A program made the translations under genes and the position numbers. From Clostridium sp. (GTDB lineage: Bacteria; Bacillota; Clostridia; Lachnospirales; Lachnospiraceae), in assembly GCA_018377235.1 (NCBI GenBank), contig JAGZZT010000006.1, positions 1 to 64,000 on the forward strand: a stretch of DNA of 64,000 nucleotides. The letters run 5' to 3'. Under the pieces are notes generated by a model. The model was not told the DNA's origin. It ran no database searches and saw only the letters and a list, made by a program, of their open reading frames with translations. Positions within the stretch are counted from its first letter, which is position 1. Every line of letters starts with the position of its first letter. This document shows, piece after piece, positions 44,450 through 53,941 of this stretch.

Positions 44450-44479
44450 CAGCTCTCATATATAAAAGGAGGAAAAAAG

Positions 44480-46198
44480 ATGGTATCAGGAACAGGAGCG
44501 TCTGCCGGAATCGGCATTGGAAAAGTTGTAATTCTGAAGGAAGAGACTCTGGCGATAAAGAGAGAGACAGTAGCTGACACAGAGGCTGAGAAAGCACGTT
44601 TTAAAAAGGCAGTGGAGAAGAGCATTGAGGACACCCAGGCTCTGGCTGATGACATGGCTCAGAGGATTGGGGAAAAGGAGGCAGAGATTTTAAACGGCCA
44701 TCTGATGCTCCTTCAGGATCCTATGATGACCATGGAAATCGAGGGCAAGATCGGTGGTGAGAAACTGTGCAGCGAAGCGGCTGTGGAGGATGTATGTACC
44801 ATGTATGCAGATATGTTTGCATCCATGGATGATGAGCTGATGCAGCAGAGAGCAGCAGATATGCGCGATATTAAGACAAGGATGCAGAAGGTGCTTCTCG
44901 GCGTCCGGTCTGTAGATGTGTCATCTCTGCCGGCTGGGAGCGTTCTGGTTTCAGAGGATCTGACTCCTTCTGTGACAGCTGGCATTAATCCTGCAAATGT
45001 GACTGGAATCGTGACAGAGCTGGGAGGACGCACATCCCATTCCGCCATTCTTTCCAGAGCTCTGGAGATTCCTGCCGTTGTAGCGGCTTCTGGAATTCTT
45101 TCTCAGGTAAAGGACGGGGACGAGATTATACTGGACGGCGAGACAGGAGAAATTTTCATTCAGCCGGACGAGAGCCTGAAGGCAGAGTATGAGACTAAGA
45201 AGGATATTTATCTGAAAGAAAAAGAAGAGCTTAAAAAATATATTGGAAAAGAGACAGTCACAAAGGATGGAGTAAGGATTGAGACAGCAGCCAACATCGG
45301 ACGCCCGGAGGACGTAGACCGTGTACTTTCCTATGATGCGGAGGGAATCGGCCTGTTTCGGACAGAGTTCCTTTTCATGGATCGGACGGCTATGCCTACA
45401 GAGGAAGAGCAGTTTGAGGCATACCGTAAGGTGGCTGTAGCGATGGATGGAAAGCCGGTAATTATCAGAACCCTTGACATCGGAGGTGACAAGGAGATTC
45501 CTTATATGGGACTTAAGAAGGATGAGAATCCGTTTCTGGGATACCGTGCGATCCGCTTCTGTCTGGATCGGAAGGATGATATTTACCGTCCGCAGCTGCG
45601 GGCACTTCTGCGTGCCAGTGCCTTCGGAGCAATTAAGATTATGATTCCTATGGTGACCTGTTTGGAGGAATACCGGGAGGCAAAGGCTCTGATTCAGGAG
45701 ATCATGAAGGAGCTGGATGAGAAAGGAATCGCTTACAATAAGGATATCCAGACAGGAATCATGGTGGAGACTGCCGCTGCATCCCTGATGGCAGACGTTT
45801 TTGCCAGGGAAGTGGACTTTTTCAGTATTGGAACTAACGATTTAACACAGTATACGATGTCTGTAGACAGAGGAAACGATAAGGTTTCTTATCTGTACTC
45901 CACTTTTAATCCAGCTGTACTGCGCAGCATCCGGCATATTATTGAGTGCGGCAGAAAAGAGGGAATCATGGTGGGCATGTGCGGTGAGGCGGCCAGTGAT
46001 CCGTTGATGATTCCCCTTTTAGTGGCATTCGGATTGAACGAGTTCAGCATGAGCGCTTCTGCTGTGCTGAAAGCCAGAAAGATGATTACAGAGTGTGACA
46101 GCAGAGAGCTTCAGGAAATGGCTGACAAAGCGATGAGCCTTACGACAGCCGGAGAAATTGAAAGCTTTATGAGAGAGTTTGTCAGCAGGAACTTTTAA
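44480..46198 (+). CDS. ptsI: phosphoenolpyruvate-protein phosphotransferase (enzyme I)
   Basis: 572 residues. The N-terminal HPr-binding/phosphohistidine domain has H187 in GGRTSHSAILSRAL, and the C-terminal PEP domain has the usual GTNDLTQYTMSVDRGN, VDFFSIG and GMCGEAASDP motifs. It transfers phosphate from PEP to HPr. No EII genes are in the window. A strong hairpin follows. Confidence 0.96.
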   Translation: MVSGTGASAGIGIGKVVILKEETLAIKRETVADTEAEKARFKKAVEKSIEDTQALADDMAQRIGEKEAEILNGHLMLLQDPMMTMEIEGKIGGEKLCSEAAVEDVCTMYADMFASMDDELMQQRAADMRDIKTRMQKVLLGVRSVDVSSLPAGSVLVSEDLTPSVTAGINPANVTGIVTELGGRTSHSAILSRALEIPAVVAASGILSQVKDGDEIILDGETGEIFIQPDESLKAEYETKKDIYLKEKEELKKYIGKETVTKDGVRIETAANIGRPEDVDRVLSYDAEGIGLFRTEFLFMDRTAMPTEEEQFEAYRKVAVAMDGKPVIIRTLDIGGDKEIPYMGLKKDENPFLGYRAIRFCLDRKDDIYRPQLRALLRASAFGAIKIMIPMVTCLEEYREAKALIQEIMKELDEKGIAYNKDIQTGIMVETAAASLMADVFAREVDFFSIGTNDLTQYTMSVDRGNDKVSYLYSTFNPAVLRSIRHIIECGRKEGIMVGMCGEAASDPLMIPLLVAFGLNEFSMSASAVLKARKMITECDSRELQEMADKAMSLTTAGEIESFMREFVSRNF

Positions 46199-46204
46199 AG
46201 AGGC

Positions 46205-46248
46205 GCTGCATAACTGCAGCTGTATAAATACAGCTGCAGTTATGCGGC
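46205..46248 (+). terminator. very stable hairpin after ptsI
   Basis: A 17-base perfect stem (46208-46224 with 46229-46245, 4-base loop TAAA), extendable to about 20 pairs. Only weak T-runs follow (CCTTTGGCGTTT). Confidence 0.65.
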
Positions 46249-46332
46249 CCTTTGGCGTTTATTTCAGTGAGAATAAAATTCATAACTGTAGAAACGTCTG
46301 ATAAAAATTTATACACATGGGGATGAAAGAAG

Positions 46333-47652
46333 ATGATTGTTTATCTAATATGCTATCTGGCCTCTTTTTTTCTGGCCCGGGGAGCGCATTTTTATCTGTC
46401 CGGACTCTGCCTGATGGGAGCGGCTGTCTTTTTGTATGTGCAGGATTTTAAGAGGACGGGAAATTGTATTCACCTGCGGGGAATATTTGCCTTGGCCTGG
46501 GTGGGAGGCCAGGGAGTCTCCTGTCTGAAGCTGAGTCGGCTGGCCCAGGACTGGACCTTCCTCACATGGCTGTGCTTCCTGGCGGCCTTTGTCAGCTTTT
46601 ATTTTGTGTTTGAGATTTTTGAGAGAAGAGGAAGAGACAATTACAACAGCTATGCGTCCAGATGGAAGGGGCAGAAGAGATGGCATGATTTCCGTTCCTG
46701 CGAGGAGCCGGTGTTTGTCTGCGCTCTGACAGTGACTGTCTTATCACTGTTTTGCTTTGTGCTGGAGGCGGCGGTGCTGGGCTATGTGCCGTTTTTTCTA
46801 AGAGGAGTGCCCCACGCCTACTCCTATTTTCACATTACAGGAGTCCACTATTTTACTGTGTCCTGTGTTCTGGTTCCGGCTCTGAGCGTGATCTTTTTTC
46901 ATTCCAACGGAGGACGAGACCGCCTGAGAACTGGAATTTTGATTGGTGCGGATGTCATTGCAGTTCTGATTCCAATTCTCTGTGTTTCCAGGTTTCAGTT
47001 GATCCTGGCCGCTGCGCTGGCTGTCATTACCTATCTGATGATGGATATTCATATTGATCCGCTTCAGATGATCATAAGCGCAGCGGTACTGTTTATCGGA
47101 CTCCTGGCAGCGTATATTATTCTGACCATTGCCAGAAGTCATGACGCAGAATATTTGAATGGGATTTTCGAGATGAAAAACAGCCGGACGCCCATATTTA
47201 TCACCCAGCCTTACATGTATATTGCCAACAATTACGATAATTTCGACTGTATGGTGCGGGCGATAGCCTCCGGCTACAGCCACAGTTTTGGTCTTAAGAT
47301 GCTGTTTCCGCTGTGGGCGCTGACGGGTCTTAAATTTCTGGTTCCGTCTTTGACGGCATTTCCCCTGTTCACTACTAAGGAGGAACTGACTACCGTAACT
47401 CTGTTTTATGACGCCTACTATGACTTTGGAATTTTGGGCGTTGTGCTGCTTGGATGTATCCTGGGCTTTGCAGCCTGGTATTTGACTGATATGGTGAAAC
47501 ATATCAGAAATCCTATCGGATATCTTTTGTATGCGCAGATTGCCGTCTATTTCGGCCTGTCCTTCTTCACCACCTGGTTCAGCAACCCTGCCACCTGGTT
47601 TTACCTGGCAGTGACAGGAGCCGCAGCTGTCTATGTGGAGTGGAGGCAGTGA
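46333..47652 (+). CDS. O-antigen/oligosaccharide repeat polymerase-like membrane protein
   Basis: 439 residues with about 11 hydrophobic segments and a long external loop with conserved-looking TQPYMYIANNYDNFDCMVRA, a pattern of Wzy-like oligosaccharide polymerases. It would join surface polysaccharide repeat units outside the membrane. No glycosyltransferase or flippase is nearby, so it is an orphan. The next gene begins 32 bases later. Confidence 0.75.
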   Translation: MIVYLICYLASFFLARGAHFYLSGLCLMGAAVFLYVQDFKRTGNCIHLRGIFALAWVGGQGVSCLKLSRLAQDWTFLTWLCFLAAFVSFYFVFEIFERRGRDNYNSYASRWKGQKRWHDFRSCEEPVFVCALTVTVLSLFCFVLEAAVLGYVPFFLRGVPHAYSYFHITGVHYFTVSCVLVPALSVIFFHSNGGRDRLRTGILIGADVIAVLIPILCVSRFQLILAAALAVITYLMMDIHIDPLQMIISAAVLFIGLLAAYIILTIARSHDAEYLNGIFEMKNSRTPIFITQPYMYIANNYDNFDCMVRAIASGYSHSFGLKMLFPLWALTGLKFLVPSLTAFPLFTTKEELTTVTLFYDAYYDFGILGVVLLGCILGFAAWYLTDMVKHIRNPIGYLLYAQIAVYFGLSFFTTWFSNPATWFYLAVTGAAAVYVEWRQ

Positions 47653-47684
47653 TAAAGTTTTAGAATAAAAAAGGGAGGACAACT

Positions 47685-48884
47685 ATGATTTCAAAGAAAA
47701 TGCAGCCTCTGCTTCAAAACAATTCAGCAATTCGGATGATGTTTGAGGAAGGAAAGAAAATGGCCGCTGTCTACGGAGCGGATCACGTTTATGATTTCAG
47801 CCTGGGAAACCCCAGTGTTCCGGCACCGGAATCGGTGAATCAGGCGGTAAGAGAGATTCTCGAGGAAGAAGACTCTCTCTTTGTCCATGGTTATATGAGC
47901 AACGCGGGCTATGATGATGTCAGGGAGGCGGTAGCACAGTCTCTGAATCGGAAATTCGGCACCTCCTTCAGCCAGAACAATATCCTGATGACAGTGGGAG
48001 CTGCCAGCGGTTTGAATGTGATTTTAAAAACATTATTAAATCCAGGTGAGCAGGTACTGGTATTTGCCCCTTACTTTGTAGAATACGGTTCCTATGTGAG
48101 AAATTATGACGGAGAGCTGGTCGTAGTTTCCCCTGATACAGAGACCTTTCAGCCGAATTTAAAGGAATTCGAGGAGAAGATCTGCGAAAAGACAAAAGCA
48201 GTGATTATTAATACGCCGAACAATCCTACAGGAGTCATCTATTCCAGCGAAACTCTGCAGGCGTTAGCAGAAATTTTAGAGAGAAAATCAGCACAAATAG
48301 GTCATCCTATCGTGCTGATCTCTGATGAACCCTACAGGGAGCTGGCCTATGACGGAGCGCAGGTGCCTTTTGTGACAAAGTATTACAAAAATACAGTGAT
48401 CTGCTATTCTTTCAGCAAATCTCTGTCTCTGCCTGGCGAGCGGATTGGCTATCTGGTAGTTCCAAGCGAGATGGATGAGGCAGAGCAGGTGTTTAATGCA
48501 GCGGTAATTGCGAATCGAGTGCTGGGCTGTGTGAATGCGCCGTCTTTAATGCAGCGGGTAATTAAACGGTGCATTGACGCGGAGGTGGATGTGGCTGCCT
48601 ATGACAGAAACAGAAATCTTCTTTATCAGGGACTGAAGAGCTTTGGCTTTGAGTGCATTAAACCGGAGGGGGCTTTTTATTTGTTTATGAAGACACCGGG
48701 AGATGAGAAGGATTTCTGTGAGAAAGCGAAAAAATACCATATTTTAGTGGTTCCGGGAAGCTCCTTTGCCTGCCCGGGATATGTGAGAATTGCTTACTGC
48801 GTATCCTATGAACAGATTGAGAGGGCCCTGCCTGAATTTAAGAAGCTGGCAGCTGAGTGCGGGCTGACAGGAGAGACAGAATAG
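47685..48884 (+). CDS. PLP-dependent aminotransferase, class I (aspartate aminotransferase-like)
   Basis: 399 residues, full length. The PLP lysine lies in CYSFSKSLSLPGERIGY; the NTPNNPTGVIY and ISDEPYRELAYDG motifs and the C-terminal substrate arginine (YVRIAYC) are present. It belongs to the AspC/AlaT-like branch; substrate specificity cannot be fixed. AGGGAGGAC precedes the ATG. Confidence 0.9.
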   Translation: MISKKMQPLLQNNSAIRMMFEEGKKMAAVYGADHVYDFSLGNPSVPAPESVNQAVREILEEEDSLFVHGYMSNAGYDDVREAVAQSLNRKFGTSFSQNNILMTVGAASGLNVILKTLLNPGEQVLVFAPYFVEYGSYVRNYDGELVVVSPDTETFQPNLKEFEEKICEKTKAVIINTPNNPTGVIYSSETLQALAEILERKSAQIGHPIVLISDEPYRELAYDGAQVPFVTKYYKNTVICYSFSKSLSLPGERIGYLVVPSEMDEAEQVFNAAVIANRVLGCVNAPSLMQRVIKRCIDAEVDVAAYDRNRNLLYQGLKSFGFECIKPEGAFYLFMKTPGDEKDFCEKAKKYHILVVPGSSFACPGYVRIAYCVSYEQIERALPEFKKLAAECGLTGETE

Positions 48885-48962
48885 AATCATCAGATATTGA
48901 ACGGCAGGTAAAGCAGGCGGCATCAGGCGGCGCGGCAGACATAGATTTCAGGAGGCGGGATC

Positions 48963-50090
48963 ATGGAAGGCTTTAAAAAGTATTTCAGAATTATTCTGAA
49001 TATTGTTATTCCCTTGACAGGACTTTATCTGGTGTGCGTTTGGGGGCCGAGAGTTCTGGGATTTTTTATCCCCTTTGTCATCGGCTGGATGATTGCCCTC
49101 ATCGCTAATCCTCTGGTCCGTTTTCTGGAAAAACGGCTGAAGATTGTGAGAAAACATGGATCTATGCTGATTATCGCAGGCGTTTTGGCGCTGATTATCA
49201 GCCTTTTATACTTTGTTTTAGGAAAGGCTTATGTAGAAATCCGGGAATTTATGGGGGAGCTTCCAGCTTTGTATGACAGCGCGGCGGCAGAGATTCGCGG
49301 AGCTGTCCAGAATGGAAACAAGGTGTTTGAATTTCTTCCAGACGAATTCCGGGCTGCTGTGGTACAGTTTACAGAAAACATAGGAACCTATGTAGGAGAG
49401 CTGGTGTCCAAGGCAGCGGCTCCTACTGTGGAGATTGCCGGCAATGTGGCTAAGGGAATTCCCAATGCGCTGGTCAATACAGTCATCACGATTTTGTCTG
49501 CTTACCTGTTTATTGCGGAGCAGGACAAGATTTTGGAATGGATTCGGCGATATGCCCCTAAATTTATTCTGCGTTATGCCGAGTATCTTAAAAAGGATGC
49601 CAGGGGGGTGATTGGAGGATATTTCCTGGCACAGTTTCGTATTATGTTCGTGGTAGCCGGAATCCTGGCTGTAGGATTCCTGTTTCTGAAGGTAAAATAC
49701 GGGCTTCTGCTGGCAGTACTGATTTCCCTTCTGGACTTTTTGCCAGTATTTGGGACAGGGACTGCCCTGTTTCCCTGGGCTGCAGTGAAGCTGTTTACCG
49801 GAGAGTATACCTATGCGGCTGGACTTCTAATTCTCTATGTGGTAACCCAGGTATCCAGGCAGCTGATACAGCCGAAAATTGTGGGAGATTCTATGGGACT
49901 TCCACCTTTGATGACCTTATTTCTGCTGTATCTGGGATTTAAAGTGAAAGGAATTGCCGGAATGATTCTGGCAGTACCAATTGGACTGATTTTTATTAAT
50001 TTTTATAAATATGGAGCTTTTGATTCACTGATAGAAAATGTAAAGCTGTTAATCAGAGAGATCAGCGAGTTTCGCAATGGGGAGAAATGA
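48963..50090 (+). CDS. AI-2E family transporter
   Basis: 375 residues with about eight hydrophobic segments in the family pattern: paired helices at the start, a long soluble stretch (about 75-160), then the conserved FLPVFGTGTALFPWAAVKL and QPKIVGDSMGLPPLMTLFLLYLG. Members export diverse small molecules; the AI-2 role is shown for few. AGGAGGCGG precedes the ATG. It is convergent with the AraC gene. Confidence 0.9.
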   Translation: MEGFKKYFRIILNIVIPLTGLYLVCVWGPRVLGFFIPFVIGWMIALIANPLVRFLEKRLKIVRKHGSMLIIAGVLALIISLLYFVLGKAYVEIREFMGELPALYDSAAAEIRGAVQNGNKVFEFLPDEFRAAVVQFTENIGTYVGELVSKAAAPTVEIAGNVAKGIPNALVNTVITILSAYLFIAEQDKILEWIRRYAPKFILRYAEYLKKDARGVIGGYFLAQFRIMFVVAGILAVGFLFLKVKYGLLLAVLISLLDFLPVFGTGTALFPWAAVKLFTGEYTYAAGLLILYVVTQVSRQLIQPKIVGDSMGLPPLMTLFLLYLGFKVKGIAGMILAVPIGLIFINFYKYGAFDSLIENVKLLIREISEFRNGEK

Positions 50091-50098
50091 AAAACAGC

Positions 50099-50956
50099 TT
50101 ATTTTCTTCGTTTCGGCGTTTCGTGAAAGGATTTTTTATAGGCCCTTAAAAAGGCGTCGTAATTTTTGAAACCGCAGCGGTAACAGCATTCAGTAACAGA
50201 GAGGCCCTGATCCAGCAGCTGTCTGGCTATCAGGAGCCTTTTTTCGTTTATATAGGCTCCAATAGTGTATCCTGTTTCCCGTTTAAACAGACGCATCATG
50301 TGAGAACGGCTCATATAGAAGCGGGAGGCCAGACCGTCTATGGTCAGTTCAGAATCAGCGTTATCATGGATAAACTGCATCATGGAGAGAACGGCGGCGT
50401 TTCTGCTGGAGGCGGGAAGGCGGCGGGATTCAGGCAGTGTACAGGAACGGTTCAACAGGATGATTAATTCCAGAAGAACCAGACGCCTCAGAAGCCCATC
50501 TGCAAAGCCAGTTTCCCGGCAGGCTGCTTCCAGGCGGGACAGAGCGTCCAAGAGCTCTGTCTGCTGACGCCTGGGCAGGTGCAGCACATAGGAGCGGCTG
50601 TCAGATGCTCCTTGAAACAGTCCGTCCAGATTTTCATGGCAGCAGAGACGGCCGGTAAGAAACTCTGGCGACAGATAGAGAATAATGCGCTCATAGGAGC
50701 AGCCGGGACGGATCTCCGGACGGTGAATGGAGTAACGGGGGATCAGCACAATGTCGCCTGGCGCCAGATCATAGGATGCTCCTTCTATGCTGTATCCGGC
50801 TTCTCCATTTAAGAAAAATAAAATTTTATGAAAATCATGGTAGTGGTAGCTGATAGAGGATGCCACAGGATCAGTTAAATGAAACAGTCGAAACTCTTCA
50901 AAGAGATAGCCCCGCTTTTCATATTCCTCGTCCGAGGCGTGATTGAATAAAGGCAC
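50099..50956 (-). CDS. AraC-family transcriptional regulator
   Basis: 285 residues from a GTG at 50956 with AAGGAA upstream. An N-terminal cupin domain (SYHYHDFHKILFFLNGEAGYSIEGASYDL) is followed by the double helix-turn-helix (DGLASRFYMSRSHMMRLFKRETGYTIGAYI and VTECCYRCGFKNYDAFLRAYKK). It is divergent from the DapF-like gene; two ATAGTATA copies at 50974 and 50991, 17 bases apart, are candidate sites. Confidence 0.9.
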   Translation of the reverse strand: MPLFNHASDEEYEKRGYLFEEFRLFHLTDPVASSISYHYHDFHKILFFLNGEAGYSIEGASYDLAPGDIVLIPRYSIHRPEIRPGCSYERIILYLSPEFLTGRLCCHENLDGLFQGASDSRSYVLHLPRRQQTELLDALSRLEAACRETGFADGLLRRLVLLELIILLNRSCTLPESRRLPASSRNAAVLSMMQFIHDNADSELTIDGLASRFYMSRSHMMRLFKRETGYTIGAYINEKRLLIARQLLDQGLSVTECCYRCGFKNYDAFLRAYKKSFHETPKRRK

Positions 50957-51108
50957 GAAAATTCCTTCTTTCTATAGTATAGATTATAAAATAGTATAAA
51001 AGAAAGAGAGCACTAAATGCAAGTAAAAGAGCAGAATTTCTCTATTATTTGTGAAAAATGAGGTATAAAATAAAAAATATGATAGAAGTTGGGCAGGAGG
51101 AGGTTTCT

Positions 51109-51990
51109 ATGAAAGCTGTATTTGAAAAATATCATTGTATGGGAAATGATTATCTGGTATACGATCCGAATAAAAATGAAATGGAGCTGGGACCGGATCA
51201 GGTGAAAGCAGTCTGCGATCGAAATTTTGGAATTGGATCCGATGGAATTCTGGTTGGTCCTGTGCTGGGCGCAGAGAAAATGTATGTGAAAATCCTGAAT
51301 CCGGACGGAAGCGAGGCTGAGAAAAGCGGCAACGGCATGGGGATTTTTGCCAGGTATTTAAAGGACGCGGGTTATGTCCAGAAGACAAAGGTTTCCTGGG
51401 ATACTCTGGGTGGAGAGGTGACGGTGTACTATCTGAACGAGGAAGGTACCCGGGTGAAGATTTCCATGGGAAAGCCCACTTTCTGGAGCGATGAGATTCC
51501 GGTAACCGGGGAGAGAAGAGAGATGGTCAATCAGACCATGGTATTTGGAAAGATTCCCTATATTACTACCTGTCTGTCCATTGGCAATCCCCACTGCGTC
51601 ATCTGGATGAACGAGATTTCAAAGGAGCTGGTATGCCGGATTGGAGAACATTCGGAGCACGATTCCAGCTTTCCAGAGAAGGTGAATACCCAGCTGTTAA
51701 ACGTGCTTGACCGCACCAATATCCAGATTGAAATTTATGAGAGAGGAGCCGGTTATACTCTGGCTTCAGGCAGCTGTGCCTGTGCCGCTGCCTGCGCTGC
51801 GAATCGTCTGGGACTGGCAGATCGGAATATGTATGTCCACATGCCAGGCGGTACGCTGGAGGTGGAAATCAAAGAAGACGGAATCGTTTACATGACAGGA
51901 GAGGTAGGGTACATAGGACGAATGACTCTGGGAACTGAGATGGTGGAGCGTCTGAGACAGAGCGGAGAAAAGGAGACTGAAAGGAATTAA
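51109..51990 (+). CDS. DapF-like protein with both catalytic cysteines replaced by serine
   Basis: 293 residues from the ATG at 51109 after GGAGGAGG. The whole diaminopimelate epimerase fold is recognisable (FEKYHCMGNDYLVYD, NFGIGSDGILVGP, SIGNPHCVIWM). But the catalytic Cys positions are S73 (EKSGNGMG) and S220 (TLASGSCACAA); in true DapF these are CGNG and ACGTG. It cannot use the two-cysteine racemisation chemistry unless the serines act differently. It could be an isomerase or dehydratase of another substrate, or a binding protein. The canonical dapF is 2 kb downstream. Confidence 0.85.
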   Translation: MKAVFEKYHCMGNDYLVYDPNKNEMELGPDQVKAVCDRNFGIGSDGILVGPVLGAEKMYVKILNPDGSEAEKSGNGMGIFARYLKDAGYVQKTKVSWDTLGGEVTVYYLNEEGTRVKISMGKPTFWSDEIPVTGERREMVNQTMVFGKIPYITTCLSIGNPHCVIWMNEISKELVCRIGEHSEHDSSFPEKVNTQLLNVLDRTNIQIEIYERGAGYTLASGSCACAAACAANRLGLADRNMYVHMPGGTLEVEIKEDGIVYMTGEVGYIGRMTLGTEMVERLRQSGEKETERN

Positions 51991-52022
51991 AAAAGAACTT
52001 AAAACGAATCCTGCAAAATAAA

Positions 52023-52051
52023 TTGACAAACAAAACTGACACTGTTATATT
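52023..52051 (+). promoter_or_regulatory. sigma-A promoter of the GS-like operon
   Basis: TTGACA at 52023-52028, 17 bases, TATATT at 52046-52051. Transcription should begin near 52058, immediately before a terminator hairpin. Confidence 0.6.
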
Positions 52052-52062
52052 TAAACAAGAGC

Positions 52063-52097
52063 GAGGGTGCTTTCTGAGAGGAGAGTACCCTCTTTTT
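52063..52097 (+). terminator. leader terminator, putative ANTAR-controlled attenuator
   Basis: GAGGGTGCT (52063-52071) pairs with AGTACCCTC (52084-52092) over a 12-base loop, followed by TTTTT. It lies between the promoter at 52023 and the GS-like ATG at 52150, so transcripts from that promoter need read-through. The ANTAR gene in the same operon suggests antitermination. It may also end the upstream DapF-like transcript. Confidence 0.6.
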
Positions 52098-52149
52098 ATT
52101 CTATCAAACTCCGCCGCAGTGCAGAAGATAGAGGGAAGGGGAACAGCAT

Positions 52150-53349
52150 ATGGAAGACAGAGAGTGGATGCGTGAGACAGAAGAAGTAAATATGATTAAG
52201 CTGCAGTTTCCAGATCTGTGGGGCCGGTTAAAGTCAGTGGAAATTCCGGGAAACAGGAAAGAAGCGCTGGAACGCTGTCCTATATCAGTGGAGAGCAAGA
52301 CTGTACTGGGGGAAAATTTCCAGGACAGAACCAGGTTTTTTTTGAAGCCTGACTGGGAAACCAGGCTTACTATGACATGGGAAGCAGGGGCCGGAGAGAC
52401 GGCGGGAGTTATATGCTCTTTGACAGATGCAGACGGGAGAGCTGCATGGTGTGATTCCAGGGAAATACTAAAGCAGACACTGCGCCGCCTCAGAGAGGAG
52501 GGATTGAGCTTTCAGATTCGTCTGGGATGTGAGTTTTTTCTGTTCCATACAGATGAGGAGGCGCGGGCTACGGCAGTCACTCACGATACAGCAGGCTGCT
52601 GCGATGGGGGAGCTATTGACCTGGCTGAGAGTATACGCCGCGATATGGCGGCAGGCCTGCTGGAGGCAGGCATTTCAATTGAATATACAGCCCATGCAGA
52701 GGCGCCGGGACAGCACTTTTTTTGTCTGGAGGCCAGAGAGGCGCTGCAGGCAGCAGATGAATTTCAGGCTTTTCAAGCTGCAGTAAAGAGGATAGCCAAA
52801 AGCCGCGGGCTTCACGCCTCTTTCATGCCGCGTCCTTTAAACAGCTGTGTTGGTTCCAGCCTGATATTGGATTTGATTCCGCAGCCAGTATCCGGAGAAT
52901 GCATGGAGGAAAAGCAGAGCCTTGTAAACAGGGCGGCAAGATACCTGAGAGGATGTCTTGGGGAGCTGGCTCTCGTGACGAACCCGACGGTCAATTCCTA
53001 TCGTCGTCTGGCTGCTATGGGAGACGAAAAAAAGTACCCTGAGATGCTGGTGGAAGAAACAGAGGAAGGGATCTGTTTTAATATGGCAGATCCTTCGGCT
53101 AATCTCTACCTGGCGTTAGCCGCTGTCCTGTCTGCTGGATTTTTTGAACAGCAGGGGATGTGCCTGGAGGCAGGGCTGCCTTCAAGTTTTTTGGAGGCGT
53201 CGGAGCTTTTTTCAAGAAGCGCTGGTATGAGGCGTCTGATGGGGAATCAGCTGTTTTCCTTTTACCGAGATAGAAAGACAGAAGAGTGGAAGCGGTTTTC
53301 AGCATGGGTAACAGACTGGGAGATTCGGGAATACTTGTCTAAATATTAG
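52150..53349 (+). CDS. glutamine synthetase-like protein, degenerate active site
   Basis: 399 residues. The GS-I catalytic fold is visible: LGCEFFLFH, AGCCDGGAIDLAESIRRDM, HAEAPGQHFF, GLHASFMPRPL, ELALVTNPTVNSYRRL and DPSANLYLALAA. Yet the key motifs are altered. The metal Glu after APGQH is Phe, the GSGMHxHxSL nucleotide site has become CVGSSLILDL with no His, and the roughly 30-residue block with the NRS-R-IR arginines is largely missing. The GS beta-grasp start is also weak. It is most likely a non-catalytic, regulatory GS relative. AAGGGGAA precedes the ATG. Confidence 0.8.
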   Translation: MEDREWMRETEEVNMIKLQFPDLWGRLKSVEIPGNRKEALERCPISVESKTVLGENFQDRTRFFLKPDWETRLTMTWEAGAGETAGVICSLTDADGRAAWCDSREILKQTLRRLREEGLSFQIRLGCEFFLFHTDEEARATAVTHDTAGCCDGGAIDLAESIRRDMAAGLLEAGISIEYTAHAEAPGQHFFCLEAREALQAADEFQAFQAAVKRIAKSRGLHASFMPRPLNSCVGSSLILDLIPQPVSGECMEEKQSLVNRAARYLRGCLGELALVTNPTVNSYRRLAAMGDEKKYPEMLVEETEEGICFNMADPSANLYLALAAVLSAGFFEQQGMCLEAGLPSSFLEASELFSRSAGMRRLMGNQLFSFYRDRKTEEWKRFSAWVTDWEIREYLSKY

Positions 53350-53379
53350 AGCCGGGCAGGAAGTCAGGAAGGTGGAGGC

Positions 53380-53928
53380 ATGACAAACATAATTGTGGCC
53401 TTTGCAAGGCAGGAGGATGGAAAGCGAATCAGGGATGTACTCATAAAAAGCGGTTTTCTCACAGTGGTTTTATGTTCCTGCGGGGCCCAGGTCCTCAGCC
53501 GGGCTGCTGTCATGGATCAGGGGCTCGTAGTGTGCGGATACCGTTTTGGAGATATGAGCTGTATCCAGTTGAGAGAACAGCTTTCCCCACGGTTTGAAAT
53601 GCTTTTGACTGCATCACCCAGCCGCCTGGAAGGAAGCGGAATGAAGGGAATCATTTTTCTGCCGGCTCCGTTTTCAGTACGGGATCTGGTAGGGACAGTC
53701 AGGATGATGGAACAGAGCCGGAGAAAATCAGTGCACAGGCCAGGAAAAATCCATGAAAGAAGCGAACAGGAAAAAAGTCTGCTGGAGGAAGCTAAGAGGA
53801 TTTTGATGGAGCGGAATGGGATGACGGAGCCAAGGGCTCACCATTATCTGCAGAAATGCAGCATGGACAGCGGAGTCAGCCTTCTGGAGTCAGCTTCTAT
53901 GGTGATCCGGCTGTACAGGCAGGATTAG
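53380..53928 (+). CDS. ANTAR-domain response regulator (antiterminator)
   Basis: 182 residues. The N-terminal receiver-like domain (1-115, IIVAFARQEDGKRIRDVLIK, IIFLPAPFSVRDLV) appears to lack the usual acidic phosphorylation pocket. A charged coiled-coil linker precedes the ANTAR three-helix RNA-binding domain (about 128-180, EEAKRILMERNGMTEPRAHHYLQKCSMDSGVSLLESASMVI). ANTAR proteins bind leader RNA hairpins and prevent termination, and a terminator in the operon leader is visible. In other Clostridia ANTAR genes accompany glnA, so nitrogen control is a reasonable guess. Confidence 0.87.
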   Translation: MTNIIVAFARQEDGKRIRDVLIKSGFLTVVLCSCGAQVLSRAAVMDQGLVVCGYRFGDMSCIQLREQLSPRFEMLLTASPSRLEGSGMKGIIFLPAPFSVRDLVGTVRMMEQSRRKSVHRPGKIHERSEQEKSLLEEAKRILMERNGMTEPRAHHYLQKCSMDSGVSLLESASMVIRLYRQD

Positions 53929-53941
53929 AAGGGAGAAAAAG

